DNA of 64,000 nucleotides from Paramecium tetraurelia. Lineage: Eukaryota > Ciliophora > Oligohymenophorea > Peniculida > Parameciidae. This document shows, in pieces, positions 1 to 12,080 of the stretch (positions within the stretch are counted from its first letter, which is position 1; each line of letters opens with the position of its first letter). The stretch covers positions 63,582 through 127,581 of the forward strand of contig NW_001799005.1 in NCBI RefSeq assembly GCF_000165425.1. Reading direction: 5' to 3'. A model generated the notes under the pieces. That model searched no databases. It saw nothing but the letters and a program-made list of their open reading frames with translations, and had not been told where the DNA came from. A program made the position numbers and the translations under genes.

Positions 1-391
1 AGGAAAAATAACCTTATAGTTTATAGAATAATAAAAACTTGAATTTTGAATTAACGAAATCAATCATCAAATCATATTATATAATATTAGACTCCTCTTT
101 CTAATACCATATAGACAAGAGCTTATTTTAGAGTCTTTACACAATACTATCAAATAAATTTTTTTATTTTTATAATTTATTGTAATATAGAAATTAATTA
201 TTTAAAACCATCAAGATACGTAATTGCTGTTGTAAATTAAATTGTTGAGAAACAGACTTGAACAATAGTCCTCTTTGTAGGGATACTTGAAAAAGGGAAA
301 AAAGGACAGTTTGGATCCTTCCATTGAGAAGCTCAAAGGTAAGACCTTGATATAATTTGATACTGTTATTTAATTCAATTTGTGAGTACAT
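1..391 (-). CDS. Partial hypothetical protein, runs off the left edge
   Basis: Read with TAA/TAG as Gln, the frame from an ATG at 389-391 stays open to base 1 with no TGA, giving about 130 residues. The start reads MYSQIELNNSIKLYQG. It is rich in Gln, Leu and Phe, and no domain is recognisable. The next gene on the same strand ends at 519, a spacing typical of this window. The frame could be the 5' exon of a gene lying mostly outside, or a chance open frame in AT-rich DNA. Confidence 0.35.
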
Positions 392-518
392 TTGATATTT
401 GATGTTTTTAGAGATTGAAGGACTTGTAAATGAGGAAAAACCTCTTTTAGTATATTATTTTATAATAAAATGTTTTTTAAGGGTTGTTATTTTGTATTTT
501 TGAATAATATCAATATTT

Positions 519-1574
519 TCATTCCTATTTTACCTTTTTACAGATTTCTTCTTGTTCATGGTATGCTTTAAACGAAACAGCCAATTCATAACAACGTTAT
601 TTCATTGACGAAATCCAAGGTACTCTTTTGTAAGTGGATATTTTCTATACAAATTCAATTGATATATAATACATCGATTTATCCAGAAGCAATAAATTTT
701 AAGACTTATTTGGCCATATTTTGAATTTTTTCATTATTTTCTTGATCCCAAATTTCATCAAAATGTTCTAAGAGATTAAGGGGTGATTTTTACCAAGATA
801 AGAGAGGTATCCTTCGTAAAACTTTTCAGAAGAAAAAATTTTCTTTAAATAAGAAGTATTCATGGTTTTGTTGGAAGACTCAGACCTAAAGGGAATTAAT
901 TCTTCAATATTGTCATTGGTAGAAAAATATTCCTTATAAAATACTTTTTCGATTTCATAAGCGCTCATTGTCAATTCATTTAAGTTCATCTTTTATTTAA
1001 GGAATTTAAAGCATTTCCTGAGTATGAATTTAATTTATTCTTCTTTTGTCTTTTTCTGATTTTGATAGCGATTGATCAGTGATTCTATCAATCCATCATC
1101 TATTCTAGTCAAGATCTAAAATAATATTTATCGAATTTTTATATACTTTATATTTATTTTTCTCATTCTCCTCCAATTCCTTGATTTCCTCCTTGCAGAG
1201 ATATTCCAATAAGGATTTGAGTTCCCAGAGTATTTCGTCTTGGGTGAATTGTTTCAGAATTTCATTCTCCTTCTTTTATTTGGGTAAAACTCTTTCTGAT
1301 TGACTTTTCTTCGTTCGAATGTCAGGTTATTGTACTATCGGTATTGTTCTTTGAGATGATTAAGAAAGAAGAGATATTTGTTGAAGAGGATTGAGTGATG
1401 GTATTTGTAGATTTGATGGGTTGGTAATATTGCTTTAGAGTGCACAAAGTAAATGTAAATACTAAGGATAGCTATATAGGAGTATACTTGTATCTGTTGA
1501 AGTTATTACAATTATTGTAATTAGGGACAATATTAAAGTTATGCTAAAGTGGGAATCTATTAGAATGGATTCAT
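519..1574 (-). CDS. Hypothetical Gln-rich/coiled protein, 328 aa
   Basis: Model: exon 1574-1510, a 38-nt intron (1509-1472, GTAATAAC...TATATAG), exon 1471-1147, a 31-nt intron (1146-1116, GTATATAAA...TTTTAG), then exon 1115-519 ending in TGA. The spliced length is 987 nt, or 329 codons, which closes exactly. The N-terminal 80 residues are Gln/Pro/Ser-rich and low in complexity. The middle is charged and probably helical (FTQDEILWELKSLL, then KEEIKELEENEKNKYK). The C-terminal 150 residues look globular (IEKVFYKEYF, KIWPNKS, YKRVPWISS). I do not recognise a family. The second intron is well supported because it joins two frames that are each clearly coding. The first intron is less certain. Confidence 0.62.
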
Positions 1575-1704
1575 GTAAAAAATTAAATATTTGATCAATG
1601 TTTTTGGATTCAACTTAAAATACACGGATATTGTTAAATTAAATAAAACTGAATCTAAAATGAATCAATATATTAATCTTCTTGATAATAATTTTTATAT
1701 TTCA

Positions 1705-3178
1705 TCATAAATGAAACTCTTTCAAATATTCTAATTTTTTCAATTCTTATTTAATCCTCTCCTTATATTCATTATTGTGGAATTTCGTATCCACGGTATC
1801 AAATATAAACTGATTCAAAAATTTAATCTGTCCCAGCTCTTGCTCTAATCCAATAATCTTCTGCATAGGAGTTTATCTAAATTATATATCAAATAAGAAT
1901 ACGAAATATCAATTTATAAGGTTCTCAGATTTTATAATTTACTCAGATTACTGCAATTCAACTCTTCTACTTGGGTGTTAGAAATAAGTATTTATAAAAA
2001 TCGCATAAGCTTTAAATCTCCTATTTGATCCATCAATTTATTGATTGAGTTGAGATTAGTGTCATTCAAATCCAAAATCAAACTTTTCATTTATGATTAT
2101 TAGGGAATGGCATCAAGTACACTTTAATCAAAATTCTTATTTGCAGATATCCTCAGATGCTCAATCTTTTGAATACTGTTCAGGATTCTGTGTAATGTCA
2201 GACTGCTAATGGCAGTGTCCTTAAAATTTAGTGACAATGATTTCAAGGCTGTCAAATACCCAATTTTTTAGAATAGATTGTCTGCCTAAGTCACTTTGGT
2301 GTTGCTAAATTGAATGTTGAGGTATTCAAGATTTTGTAGCTATTTCAATAGATCACCTAACTGATCTATGTTATTTAGATTTGTGTTATTGAAGGTAAGT
2401 GTCAAATGACAGAGGTTAATACAAAAACTGATTCCTTGCATCAACTCAAATAGGTTTTCCATTTATAAATTATCCAATTTGATGGTCAATTAGAGCAATT
2501 TGTTGAGTTTTCTGATACCAGATCCAAGGGGGGCCAAATCAGTAATTTGAGTTGCTCCAAAATCTAAATGCAATTCTTCCAGATGCTACAATTTGGAGAT
2601 ATTGAGTGCAAATTACTCTATATTATTTAGTTGCGTATGTCTAAATGAATATGTTAAATTACCCTGCGAAGAGAGTTAAGGATTTGAGTTAAGTAAACAA
2701 ATGAACATCGAATAACTTGATAGATGTTATATGAGTTTTATTGAAGTTCAGGTAGATCGATTCTAATTGAATATTTTAATTTAAAACTTGAATTACGTTT
2801 GAAACATCAGTAATTTGAGTGTTAGATAAGTCTAAATGAAATCTAGACAGTGTTGTAATGTGTGAGGGTATAATGTTGGAATCATTGATTTTTGTATTCC
2901 TAAGTTATGATAAGGATGATAATGTACTGTGCTTGTATTTTGAGTACTTCAAAGATTTCACTCCCTTGGATTGCATCTCTGAGTGGTGTGATATCACCAA
3001 TGTTGGGATCAATGAAACTCAATTGAAGCTTTTATATTGAGAAGTATCTCGACAATAGCAACATTTGTTCATAAACTTCGTTTTAATTGTGGATTATCCA
3101 ATCAATTTCTTTTTTTTCAGAATCTTCCTTGAATTACTCAATTTTTTCTCTAATTTCACGTGTTGATTTATTTCCCAT
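1705..3178 (-). CDS. Leucine-rich-repeat (RNI-like) protein, 465 aa
   Basis: The protein starts MGNKSTREIREKIEQF with a short charged helix, then carries a run of LRR units of about 25-30 residues of the type LxxLxLxLxxTxIxxL. Examples are LHLDFGATQITDL, LTLTFNNTNLNNI, LNIQFSNTKVTQA and LILDLNDTNLNSI. Three introns fit: 28 nt near 2915, 22 nt near 2665 (GTAATTTAAC...ATTTAG) and 26 nt at 1877-1902. With them removed the length is 1398 nt, exactly 466 codons, ending in TGA at 1705-1707. LRR proteins of this kind are expanded in ciliates and act as protein-binding scaffolds. No signal peptide or membrane segment is visible, so it is probably cytosolic. No partner can be inferred. Confidence 0.8.
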
Positions 3179-3354
3179 CTAAATTAATTTAAAAAAATAA
3201 TAATATAAAACATTAGTAATATATGAAATGAAATGCAAAGAATCAATAATTGATTATTTTATTTAATTGATTTAATTAGGATATTAGACAAATTACAACT
3301 GATTTACTTTCATTCTTATTTTATTTTAAATTAATTAAAAAGTTGTCTAAAAAA

Positions 3355-3573
3355 ATGACATTTCATTAGATCATCAGTGGAATTGGAGATTTGCACCATC
3401 AAACACTTTTGTCACCTCTAAATTAAGCATCTGCCAAAAGGTTAAAGAAGGTTACCTTCTACAATGAAGCACTCTATCTTGAATTCAGAGCTACTGACAG
3501 TCCAATTAAAGTGAATTCCACTCTTCAAAAACATTTTTCATCAAGATCACTCTCGGTTATTACCTAACCTTGA
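3355..3573 (+). CDS. Small hypothetical protein, 72 aa
   Basis: A single open frame starts at ATG ACA TTT CAT and ends at TGA 3571-3573. It uses Gln-TAA/TAG codons. Composition is not low-complexity: it has a basic middle (AKRLKKVTFYNEALYLEF) and a Ser-rich end. It lies in the divergent gap between the LRR gene and the large cysteine-rich gene. No family is recognised. It may be one exon of a longer gene that includes the next small frame, but I found no acceptable splice pair joining them. Confidence 0.45.
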
Positions 3574-3601
3574 CATAAGAAATGATTATTATTTACATAA
3601 T

Positions 3602-3898
3602 ATGTTTCATCTCACTTAATCATTTCATTTCTAATCAATATTTACGCATCAATCAAAACAGATGCTTCATTAAGTGATGACCCTATTAGAAAATCTAGAA
3701 TATCCATTTGCAAAATAAGGAATCCATAAATGTCACAAACTCTCTATAATCATCTAAATTGAATAAGATTATCCTGAAATTACTATTAAGAGTAGGATTT
3801 ATGAATTTAAAAGGAATTTCAAGAAAAGATAGAATTTTTTTGTCCTTTATTTTAAACATCAAATTGTGAAAAAAATACCCAAAGATTAAGTAAATTGA
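3602..3898 (+). CDS. Small basic hypothetical protein, up to 98 aa
   Basis: The frame starts at ATG 3602 (MFHLTQSFHF...), with alternative starts at 3662 and 3677 (MTLLENLEYPFAK), and ends at TGA 3896-3898. The C-terminal half is strongly basic (KSRIYEFKRNFKKRQNFFVLYFK). The start at 3677 gives a more protein-like sequence, but the longer frame is also open. It ends about 100 bp before the next plus-strand gene. Function unknown. Confidence 0.4.
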
Positions 3899-3995
3899 GA
3901 AGAAATGTCAGAAAAATATATATAACACATCGAGTATTATTGGTTTTCAGTTTTAGTTGAATTGTAATGATGCTTTTAATAAAATTTTAATATAA

Positions 3996-6900
3996 ATGTA
4001 TATTTCAATATTCGTAATTCAAATTTTGAATTTTGCCTAAGCAAGTAAATAAGATATAATGAACGTTGTAGCATTGGATTGTTCAACAATAAAGGGTACA
4101 GCCTTGAATAGTTATGCCTATAAAACAGACGGATCCGTGCAATTTGAGTTCGCAATACCTACTCCTGGCAATGTGTATTTAACATTTCCGACATATTGGA
4201 GTGATTCACCTTCGATTTCGCCATTAATAACAGGAACCACCACTTGCAGAGAAGTAAACTTCCTTAAGATTATAAAGACCTTATAAAGTATAACGTGCAC
4301 TTAAGATAATCTTAAATTCACATGCAATACTTTACAAGCAGGTAGCCAAATTATCAGATGTAACAATGTGAAGGGACCACACACAAATAAACAGATTGGA
4401 AATTTCAGGATATAATTTGCTTAATAGTCTTGCGATAATATTCTGATTAATAATTTCTAACCTTATGGCGGTTCAGTTGTGTTTTCATCTAACTCCACAA
4501 CAGGGTTATACCCCAACGTTGACAAATTGTAAATGATTTGGGAAAACATTGTATTGCCTATTTCTTTTAGTTCAAACCCACAAATTGAAGTTTAGATTTT
4601 AAGCAATGGTGAATTTGTTACAACTTCAACAGTGAAAGGCTATGTGTCTGCTAGATCAATTGGTTTGTTAGAGTCACTCACAGTCAGTGCTCCAAATCTG
4701 ATTAAAGCCTAAATGCCATAGTCAATAGCAGTAAAGGATGTTTCCATGAAATTATATATGGAATCATTGAAGGTATTGGGCAACACTCAGCCTATTCAAT
4801 CGCAAATAGATTTTAAGGATTCTGATAATGTATTACAATACTAGATTCTCTTTCCCACAATTTAAGTCTAGAATGATTAATTGACAGCCAGTCTGAATAT
4901 TGCCTCAACTGAGATCAACATCTATACAAAATATACTTTTAGCATAACTATCAAGAATGCATTGAACTCAGCAGGATTTGTGAGAATAGCCTTAGCATAA
5001 ACATTATTATCCTAGAATCTGATTTGCTATTGTGACAATACAGTATCTATTCCCACTATTAATGCAGATTACATCGATGTTGGTGGATGTTTGACTACGA
5101 CTGGCACACATAATATAGCTATTCAAAATGTACTTAACCCAGTATCTACTATTTCAACTATTACTATTTCCTATATCTAAACTATGTTGAATGGTTTTTC
5201 AGTTGATAGAATGACAAACTTTCAATATAAGTCGCCTTCATTTACACCTGGTACTCTGAGTGTTCAGTATGACAGATAAGGAAGTGATTTGGATGTAGTT
5301 GGAGGTTACTCCTTTTTCATATTAAAAATCACACCCAAAAATAGAATTCCAGCTTAAGGACTATTAAAAGTGGAAATACCTTAAGAGATCAAATTTGTTA
5401 ATTAAAATGCATAAATTTGTAATGTAGATATTTATGGATGTCAAATTCAAACTATTTAAGATTAGGTATTGATTTTCAAGTTCTCATCATCAATAGAAGC
5501 TTCAAAACAATTTATTATTAATTCAATATCTATACCAATTAGAAATCCATTAGATACTAGTTAGACCAATTATTTTAAATTCACTACATATGATTAATTC
5601 AATAACATAATAGACAAAATCTCTAATGTCTAAGGATATTCTGTTAATAAAAGATCATCATTTGATGGACTAATAATCATTGAATCAGATTAACCATTTA
5701 AAAATGGGTAATCCAATACGTTTTATTTTACAATCAAAACTAAAACTCCTCAGTTCTATCCCATTTAAATGACTGTCAAAGTTGGTGATTTAACAATCAA
5801 TAATAATCCATAATGTAAATTAGAAGGTGCTGTTATCAAAACATGCACTAAAATATCAGCTAATCAATTAGACATTTCGATTTAAAGTACTACTGACTAA
5901 CTTTTATTACCAACTACTTTGAAGTTATCTGTCTCAACTATTAAATGTAAGGATACAATGACCAAGAGTTAAGATTTTGAATTTTCAACTTAATCTACTA
6001 ATGGTTTAATGAGTTATCAATCAGGACCGTATATAAGTAATGTCTAATTTGGTGACATTACATAAACTGAATTAAGAGTTGACAAATAATATTATGGTGC
6101 TTCAAATGCAGTCTATTAATTTAATTTTGCTTTACAAAATGGATTAATTTAAGGCAATCATCAGGTGCATATTTTATTTCCATTCAACCTTCCCTCATCA
6201 GGTTATTCTTGCAAGGATACTACCAATAAGGATTTAGTTTGCAATGTGCAATCTAAAAATATTCTAGTATTGACAGGACCCTTCGACTCTACTTAGTTAC
6301 TATATAAGGTTATAGTAAATGGACTTCCTACTCCTCAAAATGAATAATAACCTCGAACATTCACTATAAAAACTTACAGGAAAATTGATGATTCTAACTA
6401 TTTAGTTGATAGTTCAGTAAATGGAGCATTTCAATTCAATATATATTGTCCCTAATTAAATAACTGTAGGACTTGCAACATCAACGATTCTAACAACGTA
6501 GATTGTGAAACTTGTTATGCCTCCACAATTTCTAAGTTTATTTATATGAAATCAAGTGTTTGTGTTGACAATTGTGGAGATGGATACTATTAAAATGACT
6601 AAGAATTTTCATGTCAACAATGCCCAAGTAATTGTTAAGTTTGCTCACCCACAAATAGTGTTTTAATATGTGATAAATGTTTTGATAATTATAAGTATTA
6701 GGATAGCATTTGTGTTGATACATGTGGAGATGCATATTATTTACCATTAACATCTACTAATAAATGCGAAAGATGTGATAGTGAATGTATGTTATGTTCG
6801 ATGAATTCATCGTATTGTTCGAAATGTCAACCAAATATCCCAATATAAGCTAATAAATGTTATAAAAATGGATGTTTACAAGGATTTTATCAGACATACA

Positions 6901-9900
6901 ATTCAAATTAAGTGTTAGTGTGTGAATTATGTCCAGCTACATGTATTAGTTGTCATTCCTATAATTAATGCACTGAATGTTAACCTAGTTAATATTATTT
7001 ATCAGGTTCATGTAGAGCAGATTGTCCTCTTGGTTACTTTATAAACGGATAAGAAATGCTCTGTAAATAGTGTGTTTCTGGATGTAGTTAGTGCTCTAAT
7101 GATACTGCATGTGTAAAATGTTAAGATGGATTCTTATTAAAAGAGTAAAAGTGTGTTTTAGCATGTGGAGATTAGTATTATATGGATACTACTCAAACTT
7201 CATGTTTAAGATGTAATCAGTATTGCCAAACATGTGAAGTGAAAGACGAAGTATAAAAGTGCACATCTTGTATGAGTTCATACTTCTTTTTTAATTTCAC
7301 ATGTATTCAATAATGTGGATCAAACTACTATTCTCTGAATCATGAATGTTTTGAATGCTCATAAAATTGTTTAACTTGTGCTGGTAGTCCAGATACCTGT
7401 ACCTCATGTTTAGTATAAGGAGACACACCATAATTTCTAGATGGAACTGTGTGTGTCTCTAAATGTTCAGATACTCAATTTGCTGATATTACTAGTGGAA
7501 AATGTATAGAATGTCCAAGTAATTGCACTAAATGTACATCCTTAACCAATTGCTCTTAATGCAACTAATCAGTAATCCCTCACTATCTGATCCAAGGTGC
7601 TTGCAAACAATAATGTCCAACCAACTATCAACCTATTGGATTGCTTTGTGAGTTTATACCAGAAAGGGTTGTCATCAACACTGAACCTAATAGATATGTG
7701 CCAGTACCACATGTGATAATATTCGCATTCTTCACTATATCTGTGTTACTGTCTAAACAATTCAAAAGTGAGACTTACATGCCTGGTTCTATTATAGGAT
7801 TGAGTGCTCTCTTAGTATGGTCCTCATGGTTCGCTGTGCTGTTTTTATTACTTAATTATTATGAATTCAAGGAGTTATATTACTTTTGGATCTTAATTGG
7901 GAGTGTGGGACTGAATTATGTATTCAATGCTTTACATCTTGTTTTGGTCTATTAGAAGATTTGGAATGATCAAGACTTTCTAAGATGGTAAGCTTCATCG
8001 TTAAAAAATAAATCCACTAATGTAATTTTAGTTTCATTATCCATACTATTCGCCTATCCATTATACAAACTTATTATGAGTCGCTATTTTGGTTTTTCGT
8101 TTTTCAAAGCTAAAATTGTGGATATTAAACCCTTATTTTACTTCAATTGTCTAAATGCACTTTACATAACATTTGTTAATGTACCAATAATTGTCAGCTG
8201 TATCTTGGTTGCTTATCATGAATCTTCTCACAATACTTAGACATTTATAAGTGCCATAGACTCTATAGTTGTTACCTTTTCCTACATATTGTTATTAATA
8301 TGGGAAACTCAGAAAGGGGAATCATTTTTTGATGAATTCCACTAAAATTACTACTTTAATGAATCAAAATAACATTTAGGGAAAAATGAAATATCTGGGT
8401 ATTTTCAGCATCCTTTTGAATAGAAATCGTAGGCAGAATAGAAGATTGATCTATCAGATTTGGATGCTTAAGCAGTCAATTAAGAGAACGATGTTACAAA
8501 ACAGAAATCATAACAGCAATCACATGATCAATCCTGTAATCTAAATGGAATTAGTATAATACTGAGTGATAAGAATTCAAATCCTGTATTTCAATAAGAA
8601 AGTGACAGATCCAATTAGTTTCCTTAGAAGCAGGTTGTTCCCTCAAATCTAAAGCATACTATCTACTATAAGAATGTATAGATTAATCAACTTGAGAATC
8701 CTGACGATGAGCCTCCTTATGAATCCCCTGGATCTGAGAATTTCAGTTCAATGAAATCCCAATCTAGTTAAAATTGTTAATAGTCCTTCAATGATTAAAG
8801 TCAATATCCCTTGAAAGACATAAGTTTAATTTAGGATTCAGAGGAGCCACATGAGAACAGTTAATTGTCAATATTTTAAGATGAAAGGAATTAAAGTCCA
8901 TCAAAGAAATAGAATACTTTGTAGTTATAATAGATATTAGATAATCATCCTCTTGATCATTATAATATCATCCCTACCTTTGAAAATGAAAATGATGAGA
9001 ATAATCCTCAATAAGTGAATTAGTTAAATGAGAAATCTAAAAGCTCTTGTAAAAAGACTTAGTAATAGATGAAAAATAATGAAGGGTAATAGAATCCATA
9101 ATAAAATCTTCAATCATCATCATCTAGAAGAGAAATACTATAGCCATTATAATATTCATAAGTTTAATAACTTGCCAAGTCTGCTTAATTTAACAATGAC
9201 AAAGCATTATCATCACATAAGACATTAAGTCGAGAATCTTAAAGTACAGAGACTATTAAAATTTAATTAGGATAATGTAGATAATAAGGCTTAAATTAAG
9301 TAAACCCATAGGTGATAGAATAACTATAATAAACTAAACTGGTTAATACTAAAAACAATGACTAAATTCCTAAATAAGGCATTTATGATAGATAGCAGTA
9401 ATAAATAGGAGTTTCAAATTCATAAACATAATCTGATACTGAAAGCTAAAATGATTAGTGTAGAATTCAAATTTTAATGGACAGCAGAGCCATTGAAGAA
9501 GAATAGGATATATTTTAAGATTAGATTCAAATACAATAAATCAAAGCCAAATCCTCAAATATGAAGGAGGATAGAAAATAATCTAAAATTAAAGGGGAGT
9601 CTGAATTAAATAATATTTTTGATTCAAGTGATTCTATTCACACCATGTCTGATTAAGATTGGAGTGAAAATCAAATCTCACCTTCAGAATTCAACTCACT
9701 TAATCAAAGATTTGAAGATGAATAAGAATTGGATCTATAAATTCATTTGCCTAATTAAAGTAAAACTTAATAGCATTACAGATAGTGCAAATTAATACCT
9801 TTAAATTTATAATTCAGAGATGAGAATAATGATGAATAACCAAATATTGGATAGACTTATGTTGATTTTACAAGGAATAGTTAGCCATAGAAGGAAACTA

Positions 9901-10073
9901 AAAAATAATAATTAGAAAAAGTATACTTACAGAAACTAGAGAAAAATGATAAGATTTCAAGTAGAACAAACAAATGGGGATTCAAGAAGAAGCATCCTAT
10001 CAAAAATCATCCAAAAGATATATCAGATGCATATATAGATGATTAGATAGATGTAGAGGACATAAACTTTTGA
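3996..10073 (+). CDS. Large membrane protein with cysteine-rich (furin/GF-receptor-like) repeats, 2025 aa
   Basis: This is one uninterrupted frame of 2026 codons from ATG 3996 to TGA 10071-10073, with a signal peptide at the start (MYISIFVIQILNFAQA). Residues about 20-815 are an extracellular region of beta-type sequence rich in Ser/Thr. Residues about 819-1220 hold many CxxC units (CPSNCQVC, CVDTCGDAYY, CKQCVSGCSQC), typical of furin-like/GF-receptor Cys repeats found in ciliate surface proteins. Residues about 1235-1440 contain several hydrophobic membrane segments. The remaining 580 residues are an acidic, Gln/Ser/Asn-rich cytoplasmic tail. It is probably a surface receptor-like or adhesion protein; the ligand is unknown. 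It starts at the upstream ATG 3996 because this alone supplies a signal peptide. The lack of any intron over 6 kb is unusual beside its neighbours. Confidence 0.88.
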
Positions 10074-10537
10074 ATTAATTAATTAATTATATATATATAT
10101 ATATTATAAATTTAAGGAAATTTAAACATCGAAATATCCCATCATTTCTAATTTTCTTAACAACCTTGAATGAAAAATGTTCATATTTACACTGCAAAGA
10201 CATTATCAATAATAATAATGAAAAAGGGTAAAAATTTCAAAGATTATGTTTAATGATCAAAAATTGAATTGTAAGGTTCCATAATAATGGATTGAAATTA
10301 GTAAAATATAAGATAATCAGTTTTATCATAAGCTAGAAATACTATTAATCAAGTAAATTAGAATTGAGATTATGATTATAATTCTTACTAGAACACTTAA
10401 TCATTAGACTGTAGGAATTAAACATGAATAAAAGAGTAAATTAGACCTAATTAGAATCGAGAAAATGAATAGAATAATTTTACAGCGCTTAATCACACTC
10501 AAAATTTAGTACTTCTCCAAAATTTTAGAATAATCTA

Positions 10538-12058
10538 ATGGATTACGTATTAAAAATGTTTGGAATATAACCAAAAAACTTTTTTTAGGATTTAGTAGCT
10601 AAATTTTAAGTGATAATCATATATTCAATATAATTATTATTTAATATAAATAATATGAAAGTTAAATAAATAAAAGAGATATTAGATTAACTCAAGGAAA
10701 AGTATAAAATGGAAATGAAATATAATAAAATTTAAGAGAATTTTAGATGTGAATTTTATATCAATTGTCTAAAAATAGCAGAGGGATAGGGTGTATCTAA
10801 AAAGTATGCTAAGAATGATGCAGCATCAAAGGCATACGATATTTTGGTTAATTCTGATTATTCATTTGCAAGAAGAACTGGAATGAAAATTCAAGATGAG
10901 GATTACAAATAATAATTGGAACAGTATGCTTTAAAGAAAAATATTCGAGTGGAATTTAAGGAAGGCGTAAAAAATGAATTAGGATATTCTTAATATTACA
11001 TATAATATGGATCAAGAACATTCATTGGATATGGGTTGAAAACTAAAAAATGCTTTAATTTCATGTCTCACTGCATTCTAAAGAAACTTGAATATAATGA
11101 AAAAATGGATTAACTCAAAAACTAGAAAGAACCTGAAAAACAAGCGGAGTTATAGGAACACATATCTCCTCGGAGGATCAAAATTGTGAGATAAACTACT
11201 GTCCCAATGTAATAGAATTAGCAAATAAAAATAGAGGATAGTGAACCTCCTCCTCAAGAATCAAATTTAATAAAGGAGTTGAAGATTTATCATTTTCTAA
11301 ATAGTCTAATGATTACAGAGGATGTATACAACTATTTTGATATGTTCTTACTTTAGATGTCTTATCAGAATGACTTTAGATTTAGGACTGTTGGAGCATT
11401 CACCACCAAATCAATACGCACTTTGAAGCCAGAACTTGACATCTTGATTAACATTCCTAAAGGTAATTTTCCTTAGTTTGAATAATTTTTGGAGAGGACT
11501 TCGAAATAATTTTAATATAAAGTCTTCAGGAATAAAAAACATATATAAATAGAATTACCATTTTAAACAAAGAGTAAATTCTTGAGATGGACAATTTCAT
11601 CTATCAAAGTTAATATGTATATAAAAAAGAAGTTGGCTCCAGATTCTTTAATCCATGATGAATATATGAAATAATATTAAGTGTAGTATCTATAAAATAG
11701 ATATTCAACTCAATATCTCTCATTAATTCATCAATGGAAAGAAGATTCAAAAATTCCTTTAAATACAAACATCTTAGACTATTTAGTTGTTTAAGTCTCA
11801 AATTATTTCTAAACAAAGAATCATCCTATTGTTATATTAAAGCAGCTAATATTCTTATTAAAAAATGGAGTTCTTGATGATATTCTAGATTTTGAGAAAG
11901 GAGAAATAGAACTAAACCCATTTCTTCAAGCAATACCAGATTACTAGATTTTTTATATTAAAAAGATTGCAGAACAAACTCGTAAATAAATAAAGGAGAT
12001 TGCTGAGTATTATGACGAAAAGAAAATTTAGACATGGATTTCAAATTATATCGATTGA
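10538..12058 (+). CDS. dsRNA-binding motif plus DZF-like domain protein, about 506 aa or longer
   Basis: From ATG 10538 (MDYVLKMFGIQPKNFFQD) the frame is open for 507 codons to TGA 12056-12058. Residues about 60-105 match a dsRBM core (ENFRCEFYINC, then GVSKKYAKNDAASKAYDIL, with the C-terminal Ala/Lys pattern). After a Glu/Pro-rich linker, residues about 250-500 resemble the DZF (NF45/NF90/ZFR) fold: FRTVGAFTTKSIRTLKPELDIL corresponds to the VGSxxKGT...ADLV segment, and LNTNILDYLVVQVSNYF corresponds to the PLxxWxLDLL helix. In animals such proteins bind dsRNA and form heterodimers. A 20-nt intron (10509-10528) and Gln/Asn-rich sequence upstream suggest a longer N-terminus whose start I could not resolve. 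The dsRBM is fairly sure; the DZF assignment is by pattern only. Confidence 0.72.
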
Positions 12059-12080
12059 TTAAATAAGTATTGTATATAAT

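Noticed and set aside
2858-3040. Plus-strand ORF of 60 codons
   Set aside because: It is antisense to the LRR gene, whose repeats and splice closure are convincing.
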